Shown piece by piece: positions 39,171-47,455 of a stretch of 64,000 nt of DNA (position 1 is the first letter of the stretch; each line of letters starts with the position of its first letter). The position numbers and the translations under genes were made by a program. The notes under the pieces are model-generated. The model was given only the letters and a program-made list of their open reading frames with translations. It made no database searches and was not told the origin of the DNA. The stretch covers positions 2,545,001-2,609,000 of the forward strand of contig NZ_CP017174.1 in NCBI RefSeq assembly GCF_006402735.1, given 5' to 3'. Source of the DNA: Myxococcus xanthus. GTDB lineage: Bacteria > Myxococcota > Myxococcia > Myxococcales > Myxococcaceae.

Positions 39171-41606
39171 ATGACGATGACCCTTGGCCAGGACCTCCGC
39201 TTCGCGCTGCGCCGGCTTCGTGGCAGTCCCACCTTCACGCTGGTCGCGGTGGCCACGCTCGCGCTTGGGATTGGCGCCAACGTCTCCATCTTCAGCGTGG
39301 TGAATGCCGTGCTGCTGCGGCCGCTGCCCATGCACGACGACGCGAGTCTGGTGCGCGTGTACAGCCAGCGGATGCAGGGGCCGGGGCCCACCTCCGTGCT
39401 GGACTTCATGGACCTGCGGGAGCAGAGCCGCACGCTGAAGGGCCTGTCCGCGGTGGCGCCCGTGGCGATGACGCTGGCGGCGGACAGCGCGGACACCTCG
39501 CCGGAGAAGGTGCAGGCGGGGATGGTGACGGGCGACTTCTTCTCGATGCTGGGCGCTCGCGTGCATTTGGGGCGCGCGCTTCATCCCGATGACGTCCGGC
39601 CCGGCGCTCCGAAGGTGGCGGTGATTTCCCATGCGCTGTGGCAGCGGCGCTTTGGCGGGAGCGCCGCCGTGCTGGGGCGCTCGGTGGACCTGGGCGCTCC
39701 GGAGCCGTGGACGGTGGTGGGGGTGATGGCGCCGGGCTTCGACTTCCCCGCACGCTCTGAGCTGTGGAGCCCGCTGCTCTGGGAAGAGGGCATGACGAAA
39801 CCCGAGGGGCGCGGGGCGCACTGGCTGGAGGTGTACGGCCGGCTGGGCCCGGACGTGGCGCTGGCGTACGCGCGCACCGAGTTCTCCGCCATCGCCCACC
39901 GTCTGGCGGAGCAGTACCCCCAGACGAACGAAGGCAAGGACGCGCGCGTGGAGCCGCTGCGCGACGTGCTGGTGGGCAACGTCCGTCCGTCGCTCCTGTT
40001 GATGCTGGGCGCGGTGGGGGTGGTGCTGCTCATCGCGTGCGCGAACCTCACGCACCTGCTCCTGGCGCGCGCGGCCTCGCGTGAGGGGGAAGTCTCCGTG
40101 CGCATCGCCCTGGGCGCGAGCCGTGGCCGCATCGCCCGCGAGCTGTTGGTGGAGTGCGGCGTGCTCGCGGGTCTGGGCGCTGCCGTGGGGCTGCTGGTGG
40201 CGATGTGGGCGCTGGATGCGCTGGCCACGTGGGGGCCTCGGGACATTCCCCGCATCGAAGAGGTGTCGCTGGATGGTCCGGTGCTGGCCTTCACCGCGGG
40301 ACTGGCCGTGCTGACCACACTGCTGTTCGGGCTGGTGCCCGCGCTCCAGGCGGGGCGGCTGGATTTGGTGCGTGGATTGAAGCGGGTGGTGGGCGGCGGA
40401 GGTGGGAGCGCCCAGGGACACCGCACGCGCTCCGTGCTCGTCGTGGCGGAGACGGCGCTGGCGGTGTTGCTGCTGGTGTGCGCGGGGTTGTTGCTGCGCA
40501 GCTTCGTGCACCTGCAACGGGCCGAACCCGGCTTCGACCCCGAGGGTGTGCTGACGGTGAAGGTGGACCTGCCGCCGCTGCACTATGGCTTTGGCACCGC
40601 CGCGCCCGCCGCCTTCTACGACACGTTGCTCGAGCGGCTGCGGGCGCTGCCCGGCGTGGAGCAGGTCGGCGCCGTGAATGGGCTTCCATTGGATGGGGCC
40701 CGGTGGACTGTTCCCGTGAAGGACCCGCTGCGGCCTGCTCCGGAGGGGACGGAACCCTGGCAGGCCAGCGTGCGCATCGTGACGCCCGGGGCGCTGGAGG
40801 CCTTGCGCGTGAAGGTGCTGCAGGGGCGCGGAATCTCGGCGGCGGACCAGGGCGCGGGTGGGCGCGCCGTGCTGGTCAACGCAGCGGCGGCGCGCCGCTT
40901 CTGGCCTGGCGAAGAGCCTATGGGGCGCACGCTGGACACCGACATGGACTGGGGCAGCAGTGCCATGGGCGGACGCGTGGTGGGCGTGGTGGACGACATG
41001 GCGCTGGAAGGGCTTGGCGCGCCGTCCCTGCCGGAGGTGTACGTGCCTTACGTGCAGGCGCGGACCACGAGCATGGTGCTGCTGCTGCGGACAAAGGGGG
41101 CGCCGCTCGACCTGGCCCCCGCGGCTCGCGCTGAGATTCGTGCGTTGGATGCGAACCTGGCGCCAGGCAGTGTCCGCACGCTGGCCTCGGTGGTTGACCG
41201 CACGGTAGCGCCGCTGCGCTTCTACTTGCTCCTGGCGGGGGCCTTCGCGGCGGTGGCGATGGTGCTGTCGGCGGTGGGGCTCTATGGCGTCGTGGCCTAT
41301 GCGGTGCTGCAGCGCACCCGCGAGCTGGGCATCCGCATGGCGCTGGGCGCGCGTCAGGCGCAGGTACTGGGCCTGGTGCTCGGTCGCTACCTGGGGTTGA
41401 CGGCCTGTGGGCTCGTCATCGGACTGGGGCTGGCGGTGGCCACCAGCCGCGGCATCACGCACCTGCTGAGCGGCGTTCAGCCCACGGACTCACTGACGTA
41501 CGTGGCCGTGGCGGCGGTGCTGTTGGCGGTGGCCGCCCTGGCGGTGCTGCTGCCCGCGCGCCGGGCCGCGCGAGTCTCCCCCGCGGTGGCGCTCCGGGCG
41601 GACTGA
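39171..41606 (+). CDS. ABC transporter permease, ADOP (MacB-like, duplicated) family
   Basis: An 811-residue inner-membrane protein of the acidobacterial duplicated orphan permease type. Each half has the MacB_PCD/FtsX plan: an N-terminal membrane helix (TFTLVAVATLALGIGANVSIFSVVNAVLL), a large periplasmic domain, then three helices. The periplasmic regions span about residues 60-265 and 470-680. No ATPase gene is adjacent, which is usual for these orphans; a partner such as a MacB/LolD ATPase elsewhere is expected. The substrate is unknown (peptides, lipoproteins or antibiotics in relatives). The ATG at 39171 was chosen by homology; a second ATG lies two codons on. Confidence 0.9.
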   Translation: MTMTLGQDLRFALRRLRGSPTFTLVAVATLALGIGANVSIFSVVNAVLLRPLPMHDDASLVRVYSQRMQGPGPTSVLDFMDLREQSRTLKGLSAVAPVAMTLAADSADTSPEKVQAGMVTGDFFSMLGARVHLGRALHPDDVRPGAPKVAVISHALWQRRFGGSAAVLGRSVDLGAPEPWTVVGVMAPGFDFPARSELWSPLLWEEGMTKPEGRGAHWLEVYGRLGPDVALAYARTEFSAIAHRLAEQYPQTNEGKDARVEPLRDVLVGNVRPSLLLMLGAVGVVLLIACANLTHLLLARAASREGEVSVRIALGASRGRIARELLVECGVLAGLGAAVGLLVAMWALDALATWGPRDIPRIEEVSLDGPVLAFTAGLAVLTTLLFGLVPALQAGRLDLVRGLKRVVGGGGGSAQGHRTRSVLVVAETALAVLLLVCAGLLLRSFVHLQRAEPGFDPEGVLTVKVDLPPLHYGFGTAAPAAFYDTLLERLRALPGVEQVGAVNGLPLDGARWTVPVKDPLRPAPEGTEPWQASVRIVTPGALEALRVKVLQGRGISAADQGAGGRAVLVNAAAARRFWPGEEPMGRTLDTDMDWGSSAMGGRVVGVVDDMALEGLGAPSLPEVYVPYVQARTTSMVLLLRTKGAPLDLAPAARAEIRALDANLAPGSVRTLASVVDRTVAPLRFYLLLAGAFAAVAMVLSAVGLYGVVAYAVLQRTRELGIRMALGARQAQVLGLVLGRYLGLTACGLVIGLGLAVATSRGITHLLSGVQPTDSLTYVAVAAVLLAVAALAVLLPARRAARVSPAVALRAD

Positions 41607-41794
41607 GCAGGCGTCCGGGGCCGCTGCGTTTCAACGGGGCACGGCGGTCATCGTCCCGCGAGGAGGGACGGACGAGCTTGGGGGCGCGTTCCAGGGGGTG
41701 GGTCGCACCGTGGCACCGGCTGGCAACGCCGCGGGGCGTGGTCACGGTTGGCTTCGGAGGCGAGGCGCGCCTTCCTGGACGAAAGGGGTCGGTC

Positions 41795-42247
41795 ATGAAG
41801 CTCAAGGTGATTGGGATGATCGCGGGTCTGGCGTGGGGGGGCGCGGCTCTGGCGCAGGGCTCGCAGGATCCGGCGATGCCGCCGGAACCCTCGACGCCAC
41901 GGGAGCCATCAATGCCGCAGGACCCATCGATGCAGCATCCACCCAGCAGCGGCTCGGAGATGTCCGGCGGCATGGGCGGCAGCCAGATGCAGGGCCAGCA
42001 GGAGCTGAGCGGCTCCGTGGTGGCCATGCGGAAGGACAAGCTCTACATCAAGGACGAGAACGGAGCGGTTGTGCCAGTCGGCGTGAACCACTCCACGCAA
42101 ATCGATGGGAAGACCATCGAGAAGCACCGGGACATCCACAGCCACCTCCGGCGTGAAATCAAGGAGGGGGACCAGGTCCGGACCAAGTTCAACGTGGAGA
42201 AGACGACCGAGAACATGGCGTCCTCCATCGAGAAAATGAGCAAGTAG
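41795..42247 (+). CDS. Small secreted protein, Met/Pro-rich with conserved C-terminal domain
   Basis: A 150-residue protein starting at the ATG at 41795, preceded by AAAGGGG. The signal peptide (MKLKVIGMIAGLAWGGAALA) is followed by a Pro/Ser/Met/Gln-rich spacer to about residue 70. The domain LSGSVVAMRKDKLYIKDENGAVVPVGV...RREIKEGDQVRTKFNVE looks like a small beta-barrel of the kind found in many predicted myxobacterial periplasmic proteins. Function unknown. Confidence 0.75.
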   Translation: MKLKVIGMIAGLAWGGAALAQGSQDPAMPPEPSTPREPSMPQDPSMQHPPSSGSEMSGGMGGSQMQGQQELSGSVVAMRKDKLYIKDENGAVVPVGVNHSTQIDGKTIEKHRDIHSHLRREIKEGDQVRTKFNVEKTTENMASSIEKMSK

Positions 42248-42361
42248 TCCACGCCGCACGCGGGCGGCCGCGGTCTGGAGCGTGACGGTGCAGGTTCACC
42301 GCCGCCCCGGCCGCGGCTTCCGCCGTTCCCGGATGCCTGTTGGAGGCGAGGTCCCGCGCCT

Positions 42362-43027
42362 ATGCTGCCGCCGGTCGCGGAGCACGGGCTGGGAGCGCGC
42401 AAGCAGAAGATACGGGTGGGCATCATCGGGGCGAGCTCGACTGGCGGTTGGGCGCTGTTCGGACACCTGCCCGCGCTCAAGATGTTGCCGCAGTACGTGG
42501 TGACGGCGGTCTGCGCGACGAATCAGGAGCACGCGGACGAGGTGGCCCGCCGCCACGGTGTTCCCCATGCGTTCAACCGGCCCAAGGCCCTGGTGACCCA
42601 TCCGGAGGTGGACCTGGTGGTCGTCTCCGTGAAGGCGCCCGAGCACGACGCGCTGGTGCGCGCGGCCATCGCCGCGCAGAAGGACGTGTTCTGCGAGTGG
42701 CCGCTGGGGACGTCGACGGCCCAGGCCGCCGCGCTCACGAAGCTGGCGGAAGCGGCGAAGGTCCGCACCGTCATTGGACTCCAGCGCCGGCTCTCGCCGG
42801 GCGTGCGCTACCTCAGGGATCTGTTGGATGAAGGCTATGTGGAAACCCTGCGCTCGGTGCCGCTGCATGCAGCCAGTCCGATGTATGCGGCGTTCGCGCG
42901 TGACGTGGTGGAAGGGACTCGGCTGGCGCCCGACTTCAGCGAGGCGCTGAAGCTGCATCGCCTGCTCGACGCGATTGAGAAGGCGACGGCGACGGGTCGG
43001 CGCCAGACGTGGACAGAGCCGCTCTAG
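42362..43027 (+). CDS. Gfo/Idh/MocA-family oxidoreductase with internal deletion
   Basis: The first 155 residues are an intact Rossmann domain (RVGIIGASSTGGWALFGHLPAL, DLVVVSVKAPEHDALVRAAI, DVFCEWPLGTS, TVIGLQRRLSPGVRYLRDLLDEGYV). The C-terminus YAAFARDVVEGTRLAPDFSEALKLHRLLDAIEKA is also typical. The roughly 150 residues of substrate-binding beta-sheet domain that should lie between are missing: GYV joins almost directly to SPMYAAFARDV. Total length is 221 against about 360-380 for the family. The frame is preserved and codon bias is good, so it may be a recent in-frame deletion that left a non-catalytic protein, or a decaying gene. Its stop overlaps that of the convergent DUF488 gene. Confidence 0.75.
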   Translation: MLPPVAEHGLGARKQKIRVGIIGASSTGGWALFGHLPALKMLPQYVVTAVCATNQEHADEVARRHGVPHAFNRPKALVTHPEVDLVVVSVKAPEHDALVRAAIAAQKDVFCEWPLGTSTAQAAALTKLAEAAKVRTVIGLQRRLSPGVRYLRDLLDEGYVETLRSVPLHAASPMYAAFARDVVEGTRLAPDFSEALKLHRLLDAIEKATATGRRQTWTEPL

Positions 43028-43404
43028 TGCGTCCGGGCTGCTTCCACTTCGATGAGCCCGGCCAGAATCGTTCGGTGGCAGACCTGTTCGAGGATGCAGT
43101 CCTTTGAACAGAGGAGGGTCACCGTTTCGCCCTGCCGCACTCGATTGGCGAGCGCGGTGATGGCTTCTTGCTGCGACGCCATCTCCTGGAGGTACCGCTC
43201 GCGGTAGGCATCCAGGGTGATGGGCGTGCGGCCCTTTCCATAGAAGGCGTCGAAGAGCTCCGGGCTGGGCGCCAGGTTGCTTAGCCACGCGTCCCACGTC
43301 TCCTTGGCCTTGGGCAGACCTCGCGGCCGGTAATGGCAGACGAGGACGCGGAAGCCGTCATCTGGCTCGGAAGGCACACACCAACGTTTGGTTTTGAGCG
43401 GCAT
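43024..43404 (-). CDS. DUF488 family protein
   Basis: A 126-residue cytosolic protein. Family traits: a basic start (KTKRWC), RPRGLPKAKETWDAWLSNLAPSPELFDAFYG, then YRERYLQEM and TLLCSKDCILEQVCHRTILAGLI with several cysteines and a His. DUF488 proteins are small, widespread and of unknown function. The ATG at 43404 is taken as the start because upstream residues are not family-like. The TAG overlaps the convergent Gfo/Idh TAG through a shared CTAG. Confidence 0.8.
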   Translation of the reverse strand: MPLKTKRWCVPSEPDDGFRVLVCHYRPRGLPKAKETWDAWLSNLAPSPELFDAFYGKGRTPITLDAYRERYLQEMASQQEAITALANRVRQGETVTLLCSKDCILEQVCHRTILAGLIEVEAARTH

Positions 43405-43600
43405 CGCTGGGCAACCCTGAACCGGAGGGACGGTATTCCATCCGCGGTGGACCGGATTTCTTACCGGGACGGAGAGGGCTCTGGCCCCGTTGGCCCGGGG
43501 TGATGTCTCCAAGTGCTTGGAAATGCTGGCCTTGGGCCTTGGATCGGCGGCGGCACGCGCCCTGCTATGGGGTGATGCAGCAGCGTGACGGGGCAGTCAG

Positions 43601-43910
43601 GGCGGCGGGTAGGACGGGGCAGCACGGCAGGACGGGGCGGTACGGGCAGCACGCAGCACGGGCGGCGGGTAGGACGGGGCGGTACGGGTAGCGGGTAGGA
43701 CGGGGTAGCACGGCAGGACAGGGCGGTATGGGCGGCGGGTAGGACGGGGCGGTACGGGCAGTACGCAGCACGGGCGGCGGGTAGGACGGGGCAGCACGGC
43801 AGGACGGGGCGGTACGGGCAGTACGCAGCACAGGCGGCGGGTAGGACGGGGCGGTACGGGCAGTACGCAGCACAGGCAGCAGGTAGGACGCGTCGGTAAG
43901 GGCAGCACAC
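43601..43910 (+). repeat. Mosaic tandem repeat, 42- and 60-bp units, G-rich
   Basis: The motif GGCGGCGGGTAGGACGGGG recurs at 43601, 43661, 43731, 43773 and 43833, with a degenerate copy at 43875. Spacings are 60, 70, 42, 60 and 42 bp. The 60-bp unit equals the 42-bp unit plus an 18-bp module AGCACGGCAGGACGGGGC. Each unit carries several G-runs of three or four, so the plus strand could form quadruplexes. The unit has no dyad symmetry and no unique spacers, so it is not a CRISPR. Confidence 0.9.
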
Positions 43911-44163
43911 AGGACGAAGCAGCACGCAACACCAGTCAACGCATGATCGGGCTGACCCAGGCATCACCACTCAGCAGCCGGTCGCGCTGACACAGGCAGC
44001 ACAGCATCACCGGTCACCGGTCAGTCGCACTGACACCGTCAGCACGCGATGACGCTGAAGAAGCATCGCAGGTCGGCGGGATGGTCGGGCGTGGCGTAGC
44101 AGAACGGGGCATTGCAGCCCGTTCAGTCGGACGGCTCGGGTGTGTGGGATGGGCGAGTGGGAG

Positions 44164-44200
44164 CCGGTCCTCAGCGGAAGAGTTCATTCGCGAGGACCGG
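44164..44200 (-). terminator. Hairpin downstream of large envelope-protein gene
   Basis: A perfect 9-bp stem CCGGTCCTC (44164-44172) and GAGGACCGG (44192-44200), 17 nt past the stop of the minus-strand gene. The loop is 19 nt and there is no T-tract, so it is a weak terminator candidate. Confidence 0.4.
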
Positions 44201-44216
44201 TTCGACTCAACAGCGC

Positions 44217-46523
44217 TCAGAGATTGAAGCCGACGTTACCGACAGAGATGCTCGGCCCGAAGATGAAGGACCATTTACTCGACGGAACGACCGGGTCCAG
44301 CGAGGGGTCTCCTCCCGTACGGCGCCGGATGTCTCCGCGGAACTCGTAGGCCAGCCACGCCTGCGCACCCACGGCAGCGCCCGGTCCAATCGGAACGCGC
44401 AGACCCAGGCCCAAGACGACCGCGAGCGTCGGCGGGAATTGGATGTCACCCGACTGCGGCACGAGCCCCAGTCCCATCAAGCCCGCTTCGATTCCCAGCA
44501 GCCGTTCCTGGCCTTCGTTGTTCAGCAAAGCCAGTCGCGACACGACACCGAAGTTGATGGCGAGCTGCCCGGTGGGCTCGGTGGCGCGGTAGAGGCCCGC
44601 GGGAATGGCGGCCGTCGTGTAGAGCCGGAAGAGGCCACCGGTGACGATGGCCGTCCACTGCGCGGAAGGCAGGCCCGTGCGGTCCGTCGTGCTCAATGCA
44701 TAGCGGGACTCGTCCGCCACGTGGGAGACCTGGACGGTGATGCGGTCGTACTGCCCCAGGTTGCCCGGGACGGGGATGTCGCGCTGCTCTCCCTGCGGAC
44801 GCAGGAACATCCGCTGCTCGACGCCGCTCTCCCCGCGCACCGAGCCATCCGGCTTCGTGACGCTGATGCGGAGCAGGACCTCCTGGTTCCCATCCTCCGG
44901 CTTCAATCGCTGACGGTGCACGATGACGCGACAGGTGTTGCGCATCTCGTAGGGAATCCGGTGGGGGCGGCTGGGCTCCAGTTGCTGGTCCTTGCCGTCC
45001 TTGTCCGCGCAGACGAACTCCACCAGGTTCTCGATGCGAGCGGGCACGCTGGCTTCGCGCACCACGCGTTGGAAGCGCTCATCCACCATCACCAGGTCGG
45101 TGGTGGCCAGCTCCGCGGGCAGCGTGGGAAGCCGGTAGCCGAAGCGCAGCGCCACGAAGGCGCCCGGCGCCGCCTCGCCCTGGATAAGGGTGACGGACTC
45201 CCGCGTCGTGACGCTGTAGGCGCCAGGCAAGGGCTCCAGCACGAAGCGCCCCAGGCCCGCGTTGGACGCCATGCTCACCACGGCGGGCCGGTTGGTCGGG
45301 ATGAAATCGATGGAGCCATGCCCGGGCAGCGCCAGGCTGGCCCGGGGCACGGGCAGGGGCAGCGTCTTCGCCGTCTCCGAGGCCACCACCGTTCCATCCT
45401 GCCGCGACGTCAGCGCGGTGATGGTCACCTGCTGGTCGGACGTGCCGCCCGTGCGCAGCAGGACATAGGTGCCCTCCGCCAGCTTCACCACGCGCTCCAC
45501 GCGGACGCGCAGGCCGTTGACGGTCCACACCAGGGTGCGCGGGTCATGGGCGCAGACTGGATCCAACCGGACCACGAGCGCGGAGTTCTCCGCGCCGCGC
45601 AGCACCGAGCCCTCCACTGCCGTGAGGGGACACGCCAGCACGGACAGCGTGGTGGTGATGACCTGGTCGAGCACATCGCCGCGCGAGAAGTAGACACGCG
45701 GCACCAGCCGCGCGCGCAGCGTCACCGTGGCATCCACGCCCGGGACGTTGCGCACGGAGATGAAGCCTTCGTCTGGCTCGCAGCGGGCGATGCCGCAGTC
45801 GGCGGTGGCAATCGCCTCGGAGTGGCTGACGGGGACGCTGCCCGGCCCCTTCGACACGTCGATGCCGTTGGAGAGCACCAGGGGCTCGGTGAGGATGGTG
45901 CGGCCGGGGCGGATGCGGAGCGATTCGGGGTCCACCAGGTTCCCGAGGGCGTCGTAGGTCTTCACGTCTGGCCCGATGCGGCCGTACGGCGGAATCCAGT
46001 ACAGCGATGTGTCCGTGGGCAGGCCCTGCGGCACGGGCACCGCGCAGTCCGCGAGTCCCCGGGGCTTGGAGGGGGACAGACAGATGTCCTGCCCCTCCAT
46101 GGCGGGGCGCTCCGGCTCGCCGCGCGGCTTGCCCGACCACGCGACGCCCACGTTCAACAGCCCCACGCCGCGCAGCTCCAGGCGGCCTTCGTCCGGATAG
46201 AAGGAGGTCCCTGAGAAGTCGATGCGCGGCAACGGCCCGGTGGCAATCACCGTGACAATTCGCTCACTGGTCGCGCACTGCGCCGGGGTGTCGGCGACCT
46301 TCAGGTCCTGCGTGCGCGTGTTGTCGTCCGGCCTGGCGGGCGGATGCACGGAGCGACCATCCGGGCCCAGGCTCCAGCCGTTGCGGACCGGCCCGCAGAC
46401 GACACCCTGGGCCAGCACTTCCACGGGGCGGCCACCCTCCGGCACTTGCACGACGGGAGCGGCGGCGGCGAGCCCCGCGGCCAGCAGCGAGGCGAGAACG
46501 AGGAGGCGGACAGGGGGGGGCAT
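44217..46523 (-). CDS. Large secreted envelope protein with probable C-terminal beta-barrel
   Basis: About 768 residues; family not recognised. The signal peptide (RLLVLASLLAAGLAAAAP) is followed by a long beta-rich region with scattered cysteines. The last 180 residues contain amphipathic strands such as WTAIVTGGLFRLYTTA, LAINFGVVSRLALL, LGLGLRVPIGPGAAVGAQAWLAYEF and a final FIFGPSISVGNVGFNL, typical of an outer-membrane barrel. It may be an exported scaffold anchored through that barrel (inference). Two adjacent starts exist (GTG at 46526, ATG at 46523); I used the ATG. The FBP zinc-finger gene is 56 bp upstream on the same strand. Confidence 0.75.
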   Translation of the reverse strand: MPPPVRLLVLASLLAAGLAAAAPVVQVPEGGRPVEVLAQGVVCGPVRNGWSLGPDGRSVHPPARPDDNTRTQDLKVADTPAQCATSERIVTVIATGPLPRIDFSGTSFYPDEGRLELRGVGLLNVGVAWSGKPRGEPERPAMEGQDICLSPSKPRGLADCAVPVPQGLPTDTSLYWIPPYGRIGPDVKTYDALGNLVDPESLRIRPGRTILTEPLVLSNGIDVSKGPGSVPVSHSEAIATADCGIARCEPDEGFISVRNVPGVDATVTLRARLVPRVYFSRGDVLDQVITTTLSVLACPLTAVEGSVLRGAENSALVVRLDPVCAHDPRTLVWTVNGLRVRVERVVKLAEGTYVLLRTGGTSDQQVTITALTSRQDGTVVASETAKTLPLPVPRASLALPGHGSIDFIPTNRPAVVSMASNAGLGRFVLEPLPGAYSVTTRESVTLIQGEAAPGAFVALRFGYRLPTLPAELATTDLVMVDERFQRVVREASVPARIENLVEFVCADKDGKDQQLEPSRPHRIPYEMRNTCRVIVHRQRLKPEDGNQEVLLRISVTKPDGSVRGESGVEQRMFLRPQGEQRDIPVPGNLGQYDRITVQVSHVADESRYALSTTDRTGLPSAQWTAIVTGGLFRLYTTAAIPAGLYRATEPTGQLAINFGVVSRLALLNNEGQERLLGIEAGLMGLGLVPQSGDIQFPPTLAVVLGLGLRVPIGPGAAVGAQAWLAYEFRGDIRRRTGGDPSLDPVVPSSKWSFIFGPSISVGNVGFNL

Positions 46524-46579
46524 CACTTCGCTAAAGAGCGAAGGATGCCGCCACGGTCAAGCTCGATTGCCCGGCGATA

Positions 46580-47050
46580 TCAGGCGGCGGGCTGCGCCTC
46601 GATGCCCAACGCCTCATGCGCGAAACGAAACATTCGTTCATTGAGCTTTCCGAGAAATTCAAGCGGGTGCCGACCGGAGCGGTCCGCCGCGTCCTCCATT
46701 TTCTCCCTGCACCGCAGGTCGGCGCAGAGGTTCACCCCCACGCGCCGCTTGTTGTCCACCGCTGTGGTGAGCAGGCACACCTCGTGAGCCGAGCCGTAGC
46801 TGTGGCACCACTCGCACATGCGGGTGACGGGCTCGCCGCCCAGGGAGTCCCGGCGGAAGATGATGCCAATGGGCTTGCGGCTGCCCGGCGCGGAGAAGAT
46901 GAGGTACACGCGCGCGCCGGACGTCTCCGTCCAGGCGAGGTAGTCACGCACGAAGAGCGGGAAGGTGATGCCCGGGGGCATCTCGATGACGCGGCGGTCT
47001 CTGGGGCGGAAGGATTCGATGAGCGCCCGGTCGTTTTCGAATCGGAACAC
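46580..47050 (-). CDS. EF-G-binding-like protein (FBP C-terminal treble-clef zinc finger)
   Basis: A 156-residue protein. The GTG at 47050 has AAGGAG 5 nt upstream. The N-terminal part FRFENDRALIESFRPRDRRVIEMPPGITFPL leads into a zinc finger with spacing C-x2-C-x26-C-x4-C (CEWC...NLCADLRC). This fits the C-terminal domain of FusB/FusC, which bind elongation factor G and rescue ribosomes from fusidic acid (family knowledge). The helical N-terminal domain of FusB is absent, so this is a short, chromosomal relative and its function may differ. rsgA, another ribosome-related gene, lies divergently about 400 bp away. Confidence 0.75.
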   Translation of the reverse strand: MFRFENDRALIESFRPRDRRVIEMPPGITFPLFVRDYLAWTETSGARVYLIFSAPGSRKPIGIIFRRDSLGGEPVTRMCEWCHSYGSAHEVCLLTTAVDNKRRVGVNLCADLRCREKMEDAADRSGRHPLEFLGKLNERMFRFAHEALGIEAQPAA

Positions 47051-47455
47051 GGCTGCTCCTTGGAGAACATCTGCCCCTAACAGTGGGGTATGTCCGTTTC
47101 CACCGGAACCCACCAGCAAGGCGGGCGCTCGCCCGGTGCGGCATGTGCTCGGCGCGCTGCGCTCCCTGGACGGCCGGGCGCTGGCGGCGGTTCTGAATAC
47201 GTGGCCATTCCCCGTCGCCGCTCGCCGGGATAGAAATGTCGTGCCGGGCGGTGATGGGTACCGCCCCTTGAAACCCTCTGGAGGCATCGTGAACTCGCCC
47301 CTTGTGCTCGACGCGGTGGAAGTCCTGTTCGCCTCGAGGGCGCAGGCCGCCTAGCCGGCCGCGAAGCTCTGTCACAGCGCGGCCGTGCGCTCCTCGGGGA
47401 GCCCTGAAGAACCAGGTGCGCCATTGGCACCGCTCTGTCCGGAGTCCTTCCAATC
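47051..47455. other. 405-bp divergent intergenic region
   Basis: Between the FBP protein gene (minus) and rsgA (plus). It has a coding-like plus-strand stretch and a mini-frame with a good ribosome binding site (see 47289). No clear promoter consensus was identified. Confidence 0.5.
47289..47354 (+). CDS. Possible 21-residue peptide or truncated gene start
   Basis: A GTG at 47289 preceded by GGAGG four bases upstream opens a frame NSPLVLDAVEVLFASRAQAA, then TAG. Third positions are nearly all G or C. It may be a leader-type peptide upstream of rsgA, or the start of a gene that has lost its body. No family recognised. Confidence 0.25.
   Translation: MNSPLVLDAVEVLFASRAQAA

Larger units (their letters stand above)
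43405..44216. other. 812-bp non-coding region with mosaic repeats
   Basis: Lies between the DUF488 gene and the large envelope-protein gene. The centre is the G-rich repeat block (43601-43910). The right part (43920-44100) is unlike the rest of the window, with many short CAGCAC, CTGACAC and GTCAGC motifs. Several frames stay open across the repeats on the minus strand (reading like CPYRPVLPAA over and over), but they look like a by-product of repetition, not genes. Confidence 0.7.

Noticed and set aside
43601-43910. CRISPR array
   Set aside because: Repeats are contiguous or nested with no unique spacers, repeat length varies (42/60/70), and no cas genes are present in the window.
43461-43970. 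Several minus-strand frames reading CPYRPVLPAA repeats
   Set aside because: They are open in all three frames only because the DNA repeat unit is a multiple of three and lacks stops. No start signal, no codon bias, no family.
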